A DNA stretch of 58,406 nt from Bacteriovoracaceae bacterium (GCA_947441615.1 CANEUH010000024.1:1-58406), one strand, 5' to 3'; positions 1 to 9,044 are shown, numbered from the stretch's first letter. The notes: generated by a model from the sequence alone, not told the origin. Numbers and translations are program-made.

Positions 1-153
1 AACGACGGTGTAGAAATGATCATGCCAGGGGATAACACATCTTTCGGCGTTGAGTTAATTGCGCCTGTCGCCATGGAAAAAGGTCTTCGTTTTGCGATCC
101 GCGAAGGTGGACGTACAATCGGTGCCGGTACTGTTTCTGATATTATTGCATAA
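1..153 (+). CDS. tuf: Elongation factor Tu, C-terminal end (partial)
   Basis: This is the last 50 codons of EF-Tu, the GTPase that delivers aminoacyl-tRNA to the ribosome; the rest lies upstream of the window. The visible part is domain 3, with the family signature MPGDN near its start and the usual ending [19 protein letters not shown] before a TAA stop. Its position directly ahead of rpsJ is the normal str-to-S10 junction of bacteria. A hairpin follows at 173-195. The identification is firm despite the short length. Confidence 0.97.
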   Translation, partial: NDGVEMIMPGDNTSFGVELIAPVAMEKGLRFAIREGGRTIGAGTVSDIIA

Positions 154-172
154 AATGTCAAAAAAATAACAG

Positions 173-200
173 AAGGGGCTTTACAAAGGCCCCTTTCTTT
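173..200 (+). terminator. Stem-loop terminator or attenuator between tuf and rpsJ
   Basis: A 7-bp stem, AAGGGGC (173-179) with GCCCCTT (189-195), encloses a 9-nt loop and is followed by a T-rich run. It fits a Rho-independent terminator closing the str operon. No clear promoter is visible in the 35 bp before rpsJ, so partial read-through is plausible. Confidence 0.7.
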
Positions 201-234
201 TCTATTTTGACCAGAAAAATTTTTTGGAGAACCA

Positions 235-543
235 ATGAAGACGAATAAATTGAGAATCAAGCTCCGTGCTTATGATTACAATATCCTTGACGCATCAGTT
301 CAAGAGATTGTTCAAACTGCTAAAAACACAGGTGCACGTGTTGCTGGACCGGTTCCTCTTCCAACTGAAATCAATCGTTATACAGTACTTCGTTCGCCTC
401 ACATTGATAAAAAATCTCGTGAGCAGTTCGAAATGCGTACCCATAAGAGACTTATCGACATCGTTGAGCCTACTCAACAGACAGTTGACTCTCTTATGAA
501 GCTCGATCTTTCAGCGGGTGTTGACGTAGAAATCAAATACTAA
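235..543 (+). CDS. rpsJ: 30S ribosomal protein S10
   Basis: S10 sits in the head of the 30S subunit and also partners NusB in transcription antitermination. The 102-residue product has the family's usual length, opens with the typical RIKLRAYD strand and contains the GPVPLPT turn (about residues 38-44) of the extended loop that reaches into the 30S head. ATG 235 is preceded by a GGAG element at 226-229. It is the first gene of the S10 operon here. The 87-bp gap to rplC, larger than the other gaps in this operon, contains a hairpin. Confidence 0.98.
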   Translation: MKTNKLRIKLRAYDYNILDASVQEIVQTAKNTGARVAGPVPLPTEINRYTVLRSPHIDKKSREQFEMRTHKRLIDIVEPTQQTVDSLMKLDLSAGVDVEIKY

Positions 544-595
544 TATAAAGCTCAAACGCTTTTTATAGTTATAGTTTTTTTTATTAACCATGAAT

Positions 596-618
596 GCATC
601 CCTGTGAGAGGGTGATGC
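596..618 (+). promoter_or_regulatory. Hairpin just upstream of the rplC ribosome-binding site
   Basis: GCATCCCT (596-603) can pair with AGGG (609-612) and ATGC (615-618), giving an 8-bp stem with a 2-nt bulge and a GTGAG loop. The rplC Shine-Dalgarno GGAGG begins only 4 nt later (622-626). It could be a leader element or processing site for the distal part of the S10 operon. The stem is seen in the sequence, but its function is inferred. Confidence 0.4.
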
Positions 619-630
619 TGTGGAGGGCGA

Positions 631-1281
631 ATGTCAGACGCAAAAGTCAGTCTGCCTGCTTTTTACGGAATAAAAGCTGGTATGACGAGAATCTTTGACC
701 AGAACGGAAACCACGTTCCTGTCACTGTAGTAAAACTCATTCCGAATGTTATCTCTCAAGTTAAAACAGCTGAGAAAGATGGCTACACTGCTTACCAAGT
801 TGCTTACAATGAAAAACGTGAGTCACTTGCAACAGCTCCTTCTAAGGGTCACCTTAAGAAAGCAAACATTGAGAAAAATCTTTCTGAGCTTTCAGAGATT
901 AAAGTTTCTGAAGTGTCTGCAGATGCTCTTGGAAAAGAGGCATCTCTTGAGCAGTTCCCAGTAAGCACTTATGTCGACGTAACTGGTCCTTCAAAAGGTA
1001 AAGGTTTCGCCGGTGTTATGAAGCGCTGGAATTTCCAAGGTGGACCTGCTGCTCACGGATCTCACTTCCATCGTCGTCCAGGTTCAATCGGATGTCGTGC
1101 AACTCCTGCACGAGTTTTCGCTAACAAGAAACTTCCTGGTCACTTGGGTGTTGAGACTTCAACAGTTCAAAATGTACAAGTAGTAGAAGTTAACCTTGAG
1201 GCAGGCTATATGCTTCTTAAAGGTTCAATCCCTGGCTCAAAAAATGGTTTCGTACGAGTTGCGAAAGCCGTGAAGAAGTAA
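631..1281 (+). CDS. rplC: 50S ribosomal protein L3
   Basis: L3 is an early-assembly 50S protein whose loop reaches the peptidyl-transferase centre. The 216-residue protein has the normal two parts: an N-terminal barrel (GIKAGMTRIFDQNG) and the loop HGSHFHRRPGSIG near residues 147-159. In the segment corresponding to the E. coli GSIGQNQTP stretch, the sequence reads GSIGCRATP. The glutamine methylated by PrmB in E. coli is therefore replaced by alanine here, judging from memory of the E. coli sequence. A strong GGAGG precedes ATG 631. Confidence 0.97.
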   Translation: MSDAKVSLPAFYGIKAGMTRIFDQNGNHVPVTVVKLIPNVISQVKTAEKDGYTAYQVAYNEKRESLATAPSKGHLKKANIEKNLSELSEIKVSEVSADALGKEASLEQFPVSTYVDVTGPSKGKGFAGVMKRWNFQGGPAAHGSHFHRRPGSIGCRATPARVFANKKLPGHLGVETSTVQNVQVVEVNLEAGYMLLKGSIPGSKNGFVRVAKAVKK

Positions 1282-1295
1282 GGGGGGAATAAATT

Positions 1296-1916
1296 ATGAC
1301 AACTGAATTATCTGTATTAAATACAAAGTTTGAAAAGTCTGGATCTCTGAAATCAAATGTTGATTTATCAAAAGAATCAATCAATGAGTCAGTGGTTCAC
1401 CAAGTAGTTAAAGCTACTTTAGCTGGCCGCCGTCAGGGGACAGCAGCTACTAAGACAAAAGCTCTTGTCTCTGGTGGTGGTAAGAAGCCATTCAAGCAAA
1501 AAGGAACTGGTAATGCCCGTCAAGGTTCTACTCGTTCTCCTTTGATGCCTGGAGGCGGAACTGTATTTGGACCTCAGCCTCGTTCTTATGCTCAGAAAGT
1601 AAATAAGAAGACAATGCTTGTAGCAATTTCTTCTATCCTTGCTGACAAATTTCAGGCCGGCAAACTTCATATCGTAGAAAAATTAGAATCTACTGGTAAG
1701 ACAAAAGATATGTTTAAAGCTCTTAACTCAAGAAACCTTTTACCGGCTCTTGTTGTTACGGCTGAACTTAACGAAAAAGTGTCTCATGCAGTAAATAACC
1801 TTGAGAAAGCAAAATATGCTCCGGTTGATGGTTTCAGCGTTTACGAAGCTGTAAAATTTGAAAACCTAGTTATCGAGAAAGCTGCTTTCGAAAAACTCCT
1901 TAGCAGGCTGGTGTAA
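1296..1916 (+). CDS. rplD: 50S ribosomal protein L4
   Basis: L4 lines the peptide exit tunnel and in enterobacteria also represses its own operon. The 206-residue protein carries the long basic tunnel loop around residues 64-93, with the diagnostic GTGNARQGSTRSPLMPGGG segment, followed by the globular C-terminal half. The start at ATG 1296 has an AGGGGGG purine run ahead of it. The stop lies 1 bp before rplW. Whether the autogenous control known from E. coli exists here cannot be told; the rpsJ leader looks too short for the E. coli-type S10 leader. Confidence 0.97.
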   Translation: MTTELSVLNTKFEKSGSLKSNVDLSKESINESVVHQVVKATLAGRRQGTAATKTKALVSGGGKKPFKQKGTGNARQGSTRSPLMPGGGTVFGPQPRSYAQKVNKKTMLVAISSILADKFQAGKLHIVEKLESTGKTKDMFKALNSRNLLPALVVTAELNEKVSHAVNNLEKAKYAPVDGFSVYEAVKFENLVIEKAAFEKLLSRLV

Positions 1917-1917
1917 G

Positions 1918-2208
1918 ATGTTAGGTTTAGAAAATGTATTAATTAAACCATTATTAACTGAAAAAACGTCTAAAGAGACTGAATCTTTCAATCGCTACGC
2001 TTTTGTAGTGAACACGAAAGCTAACAAAAACCAAATCAAAAGTGCTGTTGAAAAGTTTTTTGATGTGAAAGTTGTTAGCGTCCGCACATCTGTTCTTCCT
2101 GGTAAGACAAAGCGTGCTGGTCGTGGTCAAAAGAAGTCGGCTTCTACGAAGAAAGCTTACGTTCAACTCCAAGACGGCCAGAAGATTGAATTCTTCAAAG
2201 GCATTTAA
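1918..2208 (+). CDS. rplW: 50S ribosomal protein L23
   Basis: L23 sits at the tunnel exit and is the docking point for trigger factor and SRP. At 96 residues it is of normal length, with the LIKPLLTEKT start typical of the family and a basic loop (KTKRAGRGQKKS, about residues 64-75). The start codon follows the rplD stop by a single base, and its ribosome-binding site lies inside the end of rplD, so translational coupling is likely. Confidence 0.97.
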   Translation: MLGLENVLIKPLLTEKTSKETESFNRYAFVVNTKANKNQIKSAVEKFFDVKVVSVRTSVLPGKTKRAGRGQKKSASTKKAYVQLQDGQKIEFFKGI

Positions 2209-2227
2209 GGTAAAAGGTTAAAAAAGT

Positions 2228-3052
2228 ATGGCAACTTTAAAAAAATTCAGACCAATTACGCCATCTCAAAGAGAAATGGTTGTAGTAACTGGTGATATTA
2301 CAAAAGGTGTTGCTCCAGAAAAGTCACTTCTTGTTAACAAGAAGAAAACAGCTGGTCGTAACTCTCAAGGTAGAATTACAACTCGTCATATTGGTGGGGG
2401 AGCAAAGCAAAAGTATCGTTTGATTGATTTCAAGCGCTCTAAGCTTGATATCCCAGCAACTGTTAAGACAATTGAGCATGATCCTAATAGAACATGTAAT
2501 ATTGCTCTAGTTGTTTACGCTGATGGTGAAAAAGCATACATCATCGCTCCAGTGGGTTTAAAAGTTGGTGACGTAATTATCTCTTCAGATAATGCGGACA
2601 TTAAAGCTGGTAACTCTAAATTATTGAAAGACATACCTGTTGGTACTCTTGTACATAACGTTGAGCTAAATCCTAAGCGCGGCGGCCAAATGGCTCGTTC
2701 GGCTGGGTCTTACGCACAGCTTATGGCAAAAGAAGGTGAGTATGCTCTTCTTCGTCTCCCATCTGGAGAGCTTAGAAAAGTGAAAGCTGATTGCCGCGCG
2801 ACAATCGGTCAGGTCGGTAAAATCGAGCATGAGCTTGAGAATATCGGTAAGGCTGGTAAAAATCGTCACCGTGGTATTCGTCCAGCTGTTCGTGGTGTGG
2901 TTATGAACCCAGTAGATCACCCGCATGGTGGTGGTGAAGGTCGTACATCAGGTGGTCGTCACCCTGTATCTCCTTGGGGTCTTCCAACTCGTGGTTACAA
3001 GACGAGAAAGAACAAGCGTACAAACAAGTTCATCGTTAAGAGAAGAAAGTAA
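2228..3052 (+). CDS. rplB: 50S ribosomal protein L2
   Basis: L2 binds domain IV of 23S rRNA and is needed for subunit association and peptidyl transfer. The 274-residue protein has the [15 protein letters not shown] segment of the N-terminal part and the highly conserved C-terminal stretch [18 protein letters not shown], which includes the histidine known to be essential in E. coli. The basic tail ends in KFIVKRRK. It follows rplW by 19 bp. Confidence 0.98.
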   Translation: MATLKKFRPITPSQREMVVVTGDITKGVAPEKSLLVNKKKTAGRNSQGRITTRHIGGGAKQKYRLIDFKRSKLDIPATVKTIEHDPNRTCNIALVVYADGEKAYIIAPVGLKVGDVIISSDNADIKAGNSKLLKDIPVGTLVHNVELNPKRGGQMARSAGSYAQLMAKEGEYALLRLPSGELRKVKADCRATIGQVGKIEHELENIGKAGKNRHRGIRPAVRGVVMNPVDHPHGGGEGRTSGGRHPVSPWGLPTRGYKTRKNKRTNKFIVKRRK

Positions 3053-3062
3053 GAGGTAAATA

Positions 3063-3353
3063 ATGGCACGTTCAATTAAAAAAGGTCCTTTCGTAGATAC
3101 TTATCTATTCAAGAAAGCGGCTGAGGCCAAGAAGAATACTAAAGGCAACACAGTCATCAAGACCTGGTCACGTCGTTCAACGATTGTTCCAGATTTTATT
3201 GGTCTGACCTTCGCTGTCCATAACGGTAAGAAGTTCATCCCAGTTTACGTGACTGACAACATGGTTGGGCACAAGTTTGGCGAATTCGCTGTAACTCGTA
3301 CTTTCAACGGTCACACAGCAGGCGATAAGAAAGCCGCTGCTGAAACGAAGTAA
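3063..3353 (+). CDS. rpsS: 30S ribosomal protein S19
   Basis: S19 forms a heterodimer with S13 in the 30S head near the A-site tRNA. The 96-residue protein begins with the canonical [11 protein letters not shown] and contains [13 protein letters not shown] near residues 71-83, both diagnostic. It is preceded by AGAGG and lies 10 bp after rplB. Confidence 0.97.
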   Translation: MARSIKKGPFVDTYLFKKAAEAKKNTKGNTVIKTWSRRSTIVPDFIGLTFAVHNGKKFIPVYVTDNMVGHKFGEFAVTRTFNGHTAGDKKAAAETK

Positions 3354-3362
3354 GAGGGACTT

Positions 3363-3695
3363 ATGATTACAGTTAAAAATAATAATGTTGGAACATCAGC
3401 TCGTAAGGTTAGACAAGTTGTAGACTTGATCAGAAAGAAGAAAGTAGAGGAAGCTCTAAAAATTCTTCGTTTCTGCGAAAAGAAAGAAACGGCAATCGTT
3501 GTAACTAAACTTATCAACAGCGGTTTAGCAATCGCTGCAGATTCTAAGAAGTATGACTTAGATAATCTGGTCATTGATATGGTTAAAGTTGACGAGGGTC
3601 CTGCTCTTAAGCGAATTATGCCACGTGCTCAAGGCCGTGCTTATCGCATTAGCAAGAAATCAAGTTACATCACTCTATCGCTTAAAGAAGCTTAA
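3363..3695 (+). CDS. rplV: 50S ribosomal protein L22
   Basis: L22 spans the 50S subunit and its beta-hairpin narrows the exit tunnel beside L4. The 110-residue protein has the [11 protein letters not shown] helix near residues 14-24 and the tunnel hairpin [18 protein letters not shown] (about 80-97). That hairpin is where macrolide-resistance changes occur in other species; nothing unusual is seen in it. The preceding purine run GAGGGA gives a good ribosome-binding site. Confidence 0.97.
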   Translation: MITVKNNNVGTSARKVRQVVDLIRKKKVEEALKILRFCEKKETAIVVTKLINSGLAIAADSKKYDLDNLVIDMVKVDEGPALKRIMPRAQGRAYRISKKSSYITLSLKEA

Positions 3696-3712
3696 TCAGG
3701 GGAAAGACTAAA

Positions 3713-4339
3713 ATGGGACAAAAAGTTAATCCGTACGGCTTTAGATTAGGTTATATCAAGACCTGGCACTCTAACTGGTACGTAAAAAACAATTATGCAG
3801 ATATTTTTCAGCAAGACCTTGCGATCCGTAACTATATTGATACGGAGCTATCTCAAGCTGCTATTGCAAAAACAGAGATCACTAGAACTGCTGATCAGGT
3901 AAAAGTTACCGTTTACTCAGCTAAACCAGGTGTTGCAATTGGAAAAAAAGGTACAGGAATTGAAAAAATTCGTAATGACCTTAAAAAAATTACAAACTGC
4001 CCTTTGTTTTTCAACATAGCAGAAGTAAAACGTCCAGATTCCGAAGCTAAGCTAATTGCAGAAAACATTGCTCAGCAACTTGAGAAACGTGTGGCTTTCC
4101 GTCGCGCGATGAAAAAAGTGATGACCTCTGCTTTTCGCTCTGGAGTTAAAGGGATCAAAATTAAGTGTTCAGGCCGACTTGGTGGTGCTGAAATCGCTCG
4201 TACAGAAGGATATGCTGAGAAGAAAGTTCCTCTTCATACGCTTCGTGCTGATATCGATTACAACACTGCTCAAGCGAAAACTACATACGGAATCATTGGT
4301 GTAAAAGTATGGGTTTATAAAGGCGAGATTTACAAATAA
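3713..4339 (+). CDS. rpsC: 30S ribosomal protein S3
   Basis: S3 lies at the mRNA entry site and takes part in the ribosomal helicase activity. The 208-residue protein has the start [12 protein letters not shown], a type II KH domain with the motif [13 protein letters not shown] (about residues 75-87), and the C-terminal domain with [14 protein letters not shown]. It is slightly shorter than many S3 proteins because it lacks the variable C-terminal tail, ending instead at [16 protein letters not shown] 3713 is preceded by GGGGAAAG. Confidence 0.97.
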   Translation: MGQKVNPYGFRLGYIKTWHSNWYVKNNYADIFQQDLAIRNYIDTELSQAAIAKTEITRTADQVKVTVYSAKPGVAIGKKGTGIEKIRNDLKKITNCPLFFNIAEVKRPDSEAKLIAENIAQQLEKRVAFRRAMKKVMTSAFRSGVKGIKIKCSGRLGGAEIARTEGYAEKKVPLHTLRADIDYNTAQAKTTYGIIGVKVWVYKGEIYK

Positions 4340-4362
4340 TTATAAGTACTTAGAGGTATTAT

Positions 4363-4809
4363 ATGTTAAGTCCTAAACGAGTAAAACACAGAAAGATGCA
4401 AAAAGGTCGTATGACCGGTGCTGCTCACTCGGGCAACACTCTCACTTTTGGTGAGTTTGGTCTTCAAGCAACGACTTGCGGCTTTATTACAAACCGTCAA
4501 ATTGAAGCTGCCCGTATCGCCATTTCACGTGAAACAAAACGTGGTGGCCAGATGTGGATTAAAATTTTCCCAGATAAGTCTCTTACTAAAAAACCAGCGG
4601 AAGTTCGTATGGGTAAAGGTAAAGGATCTCCTGAGGAGTGGGTAGCTGTTATTAAGCCTGGCCGTATTCTTTTTGAAATTGGTGGTGTTGATAGAGCTAC
4701 TGCAGATGCAGCATTAAGATTAGCAAAGTATAAACTTCCAGTTAGAACGAAAATCGTATCTAAAGCGGATTTGGAATCGGCAGATGCTGCTCCAAAGTCT
4801 GCTGAATAA
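4363..4809 (+). CDS. rplP: 50S ribosomal protein L16
   Basis: L16 helps organise the A-site side of the 50S subunit and is among the last proteins to assemble. The 148-residue protein begins with [17 protein letters not shown] and contains [17 protein letters not shown] near residues 79-95. That segment includes the arginine hydroxylated in E. coli. The tail from about residue 130 is somewhat longer than in E. coli and is acidic ([14 protein letters not shown]). Confidence 0.97.
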   Translation: MLSPKRVKHRKMQKGRMTGAAHSGNTLTFGEFGLQATTCGFITNRQIEAARIAISRETKRGGQMWIKIFPDKSLTKKPAEVRMGKGKGSPEEWVAVIKPGRILFEIGGVDRATADAALRLAKYKLPVRTKIVSKADLESADAAPKSAE

Positions 4810-4831
4810 AACTGGATTAGTAGAGGTAGTT

Positions 4832-5020
4832 ATGTTAAAAAGCAGCGAAATTTCCAAACTAAGCGCTAAAGAATTAACCGAGAAGGTAGCAGCTCTTAAG
4901 ACTGAACTTTTCAATAAAAAGTTCAACAAATTCACAACAGGGACTGAAAAGCCACATGTTGTGAAGCAACTTAAGAAAGACATTGCTCGTCTGTTAACTC
5001 AAAAAAACGCTAAAAAATAA
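4832..5020 (+). CDS. rpmC: 50S ribosomal protein L29
   Basis: L29 is a small helical-hairpin protein next to L23 at the tunnel exit. The 62-residue product from ATG 4832 has the usual length and layout: an N-terminal helix (ISKLSAKELTEKVAALKTEL), a short turn, and a second helix with HVVKQLKKDIARLLTQ. I chose ATG 4832 over the longer open frame because AGAGG lies at 4822-4826, the product then matches family length, and the extra upstream residues would overlap rplP without homology. Confidence 0.95.
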   Translation: MLKSSEISKLSAKELTEKVAALKTELFNKKFNKFTTGTEKPHVVKQLKKDIARLLTQKNAKK

Positions 5021-5032
5021 GACGGGTGAAGT

Positions 5033-5278
5033 ATGAGTACAACATTTAAAAGAACACTAACTGGTGAAGTTGTTAGCGATAAAACAACCAAAACAATCGT
5101 TGTTAAGGTTGAGCGTAAGACAATGCACCCAAAGTACAACAAGTTTGTAACGACATCTAAGAAGTATCATGTTCATGATGAAAAGGAACAAGCTTCTGTA
5201 GGTCAAACAGTTACAATAATCGAATCAAAGCCCTACTCTAAATTAAAGAGATGGGAACTAGTTTCTATTTCGAAGTAG
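5033..5278 (+). CDS. rpsQ: 30S ribosomal protein S17
   Basis: S17 is a primary 16S rRNA-binding protein with an OB fold. At 81 residues it is of normal length. It shows the family segments [20 protein letters not shown] (residues 9-28) and [19 protein letters not shown]. The gene follows rpmC by 12 bp with a GACGGGTG purine-rich stretch ahead of the start. Confidence 0.97.
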   Translation: MSTTFKRTLTGEVVSDKTTKTIVVKVERKTMHPKYNKFVTTSKKYHVHDEKEQASVGQTVTIIESKPYSKLKRWELVSISK

Positions 5279-5289
5279 TGGAGTAATTT

Positions 5290-5658
5290 ATGATTCAGCA
5301 ACAAACGATTCTAGATGTAGCCGATAACTCTGGAGCAAAAACTGTTCAGTGTATTAAAGTTCTGGGCGGTTCTAAGCACATGAGTGCAAATGTAGGCGAC
5401 GTTATCGTCGTAGCCGTTCAGCAAGCAATTTCTGGCGGTAAGGTTAAGAAGGGTGATGTTAAAAAAGCCGTTATCGTACGTACTGTTTATCCAGTAAGAC
5501 GAGAAGATGGTTCTTATATTAATTTTGATACAAACAGCGTGGTTCTTATTGCAGCAAATAATGAACCTATTGGTACACGTATTTTCGGGCCAGTCGCGAG
5601 AGAGTTAAGGAACAAGAGCTTTTCTAAGATCTGTTCACTTGCTCACGAAGTGCTCTAA
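5290..5658 (+). CDS. rplN: 50S ribosomal protein L14
   Basis: L14 forms intersubunit bridge B8 with 16S rRNA. The 122-residue protein is of exact family length. It begins [20 protein letters not shown], carries [11 protein letters not shown] in the middle, and ends with FGPVARELR and HEVL. It is preceded by a GGAG element at 5280-5283. Confidence 0.98.
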   Translation: MIQQQTILDVADNSGAKTVQCIKVLGGSKHMSANVGDVIVVAVQQAISGGKVKKGDVKKAVIVRTVYPVRREDGSYINFDTNSVVLIAANNEPIGTRIFGPVARELRNKSFSKICSLAHEVL

Positions 5659-5677
5659 TCAGCGTGTAGGAGGAAAA

Positions 5678-5992
5678 ATGCAAAAGCTGAAAGTGAACGA
5701 CACTGTTCAAGTCCTGGCTGGAAAAGATAAAGGCAAGCAGGGCAAGATCAAGTCAATCAACTTCAAGACGAATCGTGTTGTCGTTGAGGGTGTAAATGTA
5801 GTTAAAAAAGCAATCAAGCCTAACCAAGCTAATCAGCAGGGCGGGATTGTGGATATGGAAAAAGCCATCCATATCAGTAACGTTGCTCTTTTGGATCCTA
5901 AATCAGGAAAACCAACAAGAGTTAAAGTTAAGCAAGAAGCTGGCAAAAACGTTGCTCGAGTTGCTTCAAAAAGCAAACTCGAAATTAAGTAA
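5678..5992 (+). CDS. rplX: 50S ribosomal protein L24
   Basis: L24 is an assembly-initiator protein of the 50S subunit. The 104-residue product has a KOW motif at the N terminus ([16 protein letters not shown], about residues 12-27) and the downstream [19 protein letters not shown]. The correct start is ATG 5678, behind a near-perfect AGGAGGAAAA element. A longer open frame from an upstream TTG would overlap rplN and has no family support. Confidence 0.96.
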   Translation: MQKLKVNDTVQVLAGKDKGKQGKIKSINFKTNRVVVEGVNVVKKAIKPNQANQQGGIVDMEKAIHISNVALLDPKSGKPTRVKVKQEAGKNVARVASKSKLEIK

Positions 5993-6008
5993 TCTGAGGT
6001 AACCATAT

Positions 6009-6551
6009 ATGGCACGATTAAAAGCTCTGTATGAATCAGAGTTAAAAAAGAATCTCAATGAAAAGTTCAAATATTCGAACGTTCACCAGATTCCAAAACT
6101 TGAAAAAATCATCGTTAACTGTGTCACTCGTGATGCGGTTTCAAACGGTAAAATTGTAGATAGCATTGTTGCTGATCTCGCTTCAATCACGGGCCAAAAA
6201 CCTGTTGTTGCTCGCGCGAAAAAATCGATTGCATCTTTCAAATTACGTCAGGATCAAGCTCTTGGTGCATTCGTTACTCTTCGCGGAGAGCAGATGTATG
6301 AGTTCCTTGACCGATTGATTAACCTTTCTCTTCCTCGTGTAAAAGACTTTCGTGGTCTTTCTCCAAAAGGATTCGATGGTAAGGGTAACTATACTATGGG
6401 GTTAAAAGAGCAAATTATTTTCCCGGAAATTGATTATGATAAAATCGACAAAATCCGTGGATTGGGGATTAGCTTTGTAACTACAGCTACCAACAACGAA
6501 GAAGGCCGCGAGCTATTAAAGCAGTTCGGTATGCCTTTCAGAGAAAAGTAA
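6009..6551 (+). CDS. rplE: 50S ribosomal protein L5
   Basis: L5 binds 5S rRNA and contacts P-site tRNA and bridge B1b. The 180-residue protein has the typical [14 protein letters not shown] (about residues 24-37), the [20 protein letters not shown] stretch, and the ending [14 protein letters not shown]. It is 16 bp after rplX with GAGGTAACC before the start. Confidence 0.97.
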   Translation: MARLKALYESELKKNLNEKFKYSNVHQIPKLEKIIVNCVTRDAVSNGKIVDSIVADLASITGQKPVVARAKKSIASFKLRQDQALGAFVTLRGEQMYEFLDRLINLSLPRVKDFRGLSPKGFDGKGNYTMGLKEQIIFPEIDYDKIDKIRGLGISFVTTATNNEEGRELLKQFGMPFREK

Positions 6552-6560
6552 GAGGGAACC

Positions 6561-6866
6561 ATGGCAAGATTAAGTGCTGTTGTAAAAAATAAAAGAAGAG
6601 AAAAACTAGCTAAGAAATTTGGTCCTAAGGCATCTGCTTTAAGAGCAAAAGCGTTAGATTCAAAACTTACTGAAGAAGAAAGAGAAGCTGCTCGTTTGAA
6701 GCTTCAAAAAATTCCTCGTAATGGTAATCCAAATCGTGTTCGTAATCGTTGCGAACTGACTGGAAGACCTCGTGCTTTCTATCGTGATTTTAAACTTAGC
6801 CGAAATAAATTCCGTGAACTAGCAAACAATGGTCTCATCCCTGGTGTGACCAAGGCTAGCTGGTAA
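6561..6866 (+). CDS. rpsN: 30S ribosomal protein S14, zinc-independent type
   Basis: S14 is a 30S head protein. This is the longer form without zinc: 101 residues, with [20 protein letters not shown] (from about residue 61) in place of the two CxxC pairs of the short zinc form. It ends with [11 protein letters not shown], the usual C terminus. By contrast rpmJ further down keeps its zinc ligands. AGAGGGA precedes ATG 6561. Confidence 0.97.
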   Translation: MARLSAVVKNKRREKLAKKFGPKASALRAKALDSKLTEEEREAARLKLQKIPRNGNPNRVRNRCELTGRPRAFYRDFKLSRNKFRELANNGLIPGVTKASW

Positions 6867-6882
6867 GGAAGGGGAACATTTT

Positions 6883-7266
6883 ATGATGACAGATCCTATC
6901 GCAGATATGCTTACTAGAATTCGCAATGCTAATAAGGCAGGACTAGATAAACTAGAACTACCTGCAAGCAAAATTAAAGCGAACATTTGTCGCGTTCTTA
7001 AAGAGGAAGGCTATATAAAGTCTTTCAAGATCGCTGCAAAATCACCTTCAGAAATCGTAATAAAAATCGGTCTCAAAGAGGGTGCAATAGTTGGACTTAA
7101 AAGAATCTCTTCACCGGGATTAAGAGTTTATAAAGGCTACACAGACATGCCACGAGTTCTTTCTGGACTAGGTGTTTCTATTGTATCAACTTCTGCGGGA
7201 ATTATTTCATCACGCAAAGCAGCCGCTCTGAAACTTGGTGGCGAAATCATTTGTAACGTTTGGTAA
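6883..7266 (+). CDS. rpsH: 30S ribosomal protein S8
   Basis: S8 is a primary 16S rRNA-binding protein and the known autogenous regulator of the spc operon in E. coli. The product has 127 residues, with DPIADMLTRIRNA at the N terminus and the C-terminal RKAAALKLGGEIICNVW. Two ATG codons stand in tandem (6883 and 6886); the second gives the form seen in most relatives. The purine run AAGGAAGGGG lies 6-15 bp upstream. No S8-type binding site was recognised near rplX/rplE. Confidence 0.97.
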   Translation: MMTDPIADMLTRIRNANKAGLDKLELPASKIKANICRVLKEEGYIKSFKIAAKSPSEIVIKIGLKEGAIVGLKRISSPGLRVYKGYTDMPRVLSGLGVSIVSTSAGIISSRKAAALKLGGEIICNVW

Positions 7267-7278
7267 TCGGAGCAACTT

Positions 7279-7818
7279 ATGTCACGTATAGGTAAAAAGC
7301 CAATTGGCATTCCTGATAAAGTAGAAGTGAAAGTTAACGGATCTTCCGTTGACGTAAAAGGCCCCAAGGGTCAGCTTTCTTACAGTTTTCACAAAGATGT
7401 AAAAATTGAAAAAGCTGATAAGGTTATTAATGTATCTCCTGTGAACAAGACCACAACGGCTCGTGCACTTTGGGGTATGTCTAGAACCCTCCTTGGAAAC
7501 ATGGTTACCGGTGTAACAACTGGTTTCGTAAAATCTCTTGAGTTTAACGGAGTTGGTTACAAGGCTGCTGTTTCAGGTAGCACTTTAACACTCAACCTTG
7601 GTTATTCGCACGCAATTGAATACAAGCTTCCAAAGGGAATTGAAGCAAAGGTAAACAAGAACGTGATAGAAATCCATGGCTGTGATAAAGAGCTTGTAGG
7701 TTTCGTTGCTGCTCAAGTCCGCTCGTTCAGAGAGCCTGAACCTTATAAAGGTAAAGGCTTGAAGTACACTGATGAGAAGATCATCAGAAAAGCTGGTAAA
7801 ACAGGTGCTAAAAAATAA
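7279..7818 (+). CDS. rplF: 50S ribosomal protein L6
   Basis: L6 has two similar alpha/beta domains and lies near the sarcin-ricin loop. The 179-residue protein starts MSRIGKKPIGIPDKVEV. The second domain carries the highly conserved FVAAQVRSFREPEPYKGKG segment near residues 149-167. Length and both repeats are normal. Confidence 0.97.
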   Translation: MSRIGKKPIGIPDKVEVKVNGSSVDVKGPKGQLSYSFHKDVKIEKADKVINVSPVNKTTTARALWGMSRTLLGNMVTGVTTGFVKSLEFNGVGYKAAVSGSTLTLNLGYSHAIEYKLPKGIEAKVNKNVIEIHGCDKELVGFVAAQVRSFREPEPYKGKGLKYTDEKIIRKAGKTGAKK

Positions 7819-7828
7819 TAGGTGAGTT

Positions 7829-8203
7829 ATGAGAAAAAATACCGCAAAGATTAAAAATGAAACTAAGGCTAAAGAGTACCGACGTAAACTTTCGATCAGA
7901 AAGAAAGTTGTTGGTTCTGCTGAGTCTCCACGCTTGTGTGTGACAAAAACAAACAAGCATTTAAGAGTTCAGGTTATTGATGATGTGAAATCAGCCACTC
8001 TTTTCTCTGTTCAGACTTATGGAAAGGCAAAAGCTGCTGACCATGTAAACGCTGAAGGAGCAAAGAAGGTTGGTGCAGCTATAGCTGCAGGGCTCAAGAA
8101 GAACAACCTAACTAAAGCCGTTTTCGATAGAAGCGGTAAGCAGTACACGGGTGTAATTAAAACACTTGCTGACTCAATCCGTGAAAACGGAATTCAAATC
8201 TAA
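7829..8203 (+). CDS. rplR: 50S ribosomal protein L18
   Basis: L18 binds 5S rRNA in the central protuberance with L5 and L25. The 124-residue protein has the basic N terminus, the PRLCVTKTNKHLRVQVIDD strand pair (about residues 33-51), and the C-terminal AVFDRSGKQYTGVIKTLAD. The family usually has FDRGGxxYHG; here it is FDRSGKQYTG. A GGTGAG element precedes ATG 7829. Confidence 0.97.
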   Translation: MRKNTAKIKNETKAKEYRRKLSIRKKVVGSAESPRLCVTKTNKHLRVQVIDDVKSATLFSVQTYGKAKAADHVNAEGAKKVGAAIAAGLKKNNLTKAVFDRSGKQYTGVIKTLADSIRENGIQI

Positions 8204-8215
8204 TTAGGGGACAAT

Positions 8216-8839
8216 ATGAGCGAAGAAAATAACGTAGAAACAAATGAAAATGAAACTGAAGGTAAATCCGAGAAGAAGGGTGGTAAGCGCCCTCATCGTG
8301 CACCTAAACAAGAAAAAAAACCTGCTCAAGATGGATTAAATCCAGATCTTGAAGAAAGAGTTGTAGCCGTAAACCGTGTAGCAAAAGTTGTTAAAGGTGG
8401 TCGTCGTTTCTCTTTCGCTGCACTTATTGTTGTTGGCGACAAGAACGGTAAGGTTGGTTACGGGTTAGGAAAGGCAAAAGAAGTTCCTGATGCTATCCGC
8501 AAAGCTGGAATGAAAGCCTCTAAGCGCATGATCAAAGTATCTATCGAAAACGGAACTATTCCTCACGAAGTACTTGGATTGTTCGGGGCTGGTCAAGTTC
8601 TACTTAAGCCAGCTGGAGAAGGTACTGGGATTAAGGCTGCTGGTGCATGCCGTTCAATCTTGGAGCTTGCAGGTGTTAAGAATGTTCTAACGAAATCTGT
8701 TCGTGGATCAAATCCTCACAACATCGTAAAAGCAACTTTCAAAGCACTTAAGAACCTTCGTTCACTTGATGAAGTAGCGACAGTTCGCGGTGTAAACACG
8801 AAAGGTCTTCGTATGAAGGCTAAAGCTACAAAAGCTTAA
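8216..8839 (+). CDS. rpsE: 30S ribosomal protein S5 with N-terminal extension
   Basis: S5 is required for decoding fidelity and lies at the mRNA entry channel. The core is clear: the dsRNA-binding-like domain starts near residue 45 ([19 protein letters not shown]), followed by the S5 C-terminal domain with [16 protein letters not shown]. At 207 residues it is about 40 longer than E. coli S5. The extra N-terminal segment (residues 1-45) is a low-complexity mix of acidic and lysine residues. ATG 8216 is supported by GGGGACA just upstream. Confidence 0.97.
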   Translation: MSEENNVETNENETEGKSEKKGGKRPHRAPKQEKKPAQDGLNPDLEERVVAVNRVAKVVKGGRRFSFAALIVVGDKNGKVGYGLGKAKEVPDAIRKAGMKASKRMIKVSIENGTIPHEVLGLFGAGQVLLKPAGEGTGIKAAGACRSILELAGVKNVLTKSVRGSNPHNIVKATFKALKNLRSLDEVATVRGVNTKGLRMKAKATKA

Positions 8840-8847
8840 GGTGAATT

Positions 8848-9027
8848 ATGAGTAAGCAAATTACTGTTAAACTTAAAAGAAGTGTTATTGGTTGTACTGA
8901 TAAACAAAAAGCAACAATTAAAGGCCTAGGCTTAAGAAAGCTTCATCAGTCTAAGACGCTTGAGAATACTCCAGCTGTTCGTGGAATGATTAAAGCAATG
9001 ATTCAGTGGCTTGAGATCGTTAAATAA
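8848..9027 (+). CDS. rpmD: 50S ribosomal protein L30
   Basis: L30 is a small 50S protein. I translated this 59-residue reading frame by hand. It begins MSKQITVKLKRSVIGCTDKQ and continues with the diagnostic LGLRKLHQSKTLENTPAVRG and MIKAMIQWLEIVK. It sits in the conserved place between rpsE and rplO, 8 bp after rpsE, with AAGGTGA ahead of ATG 8848. Length and order match the family fully. Confidence 0.96.
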   Translation: MSKQITVKLKRSVIGCTDKQKATIKGLGLRKLHQSKTLENTPAVRGMIKAMIQWLEIVK

Positions 9028-9044
9028 TTATTTAGAGGTTGAAT

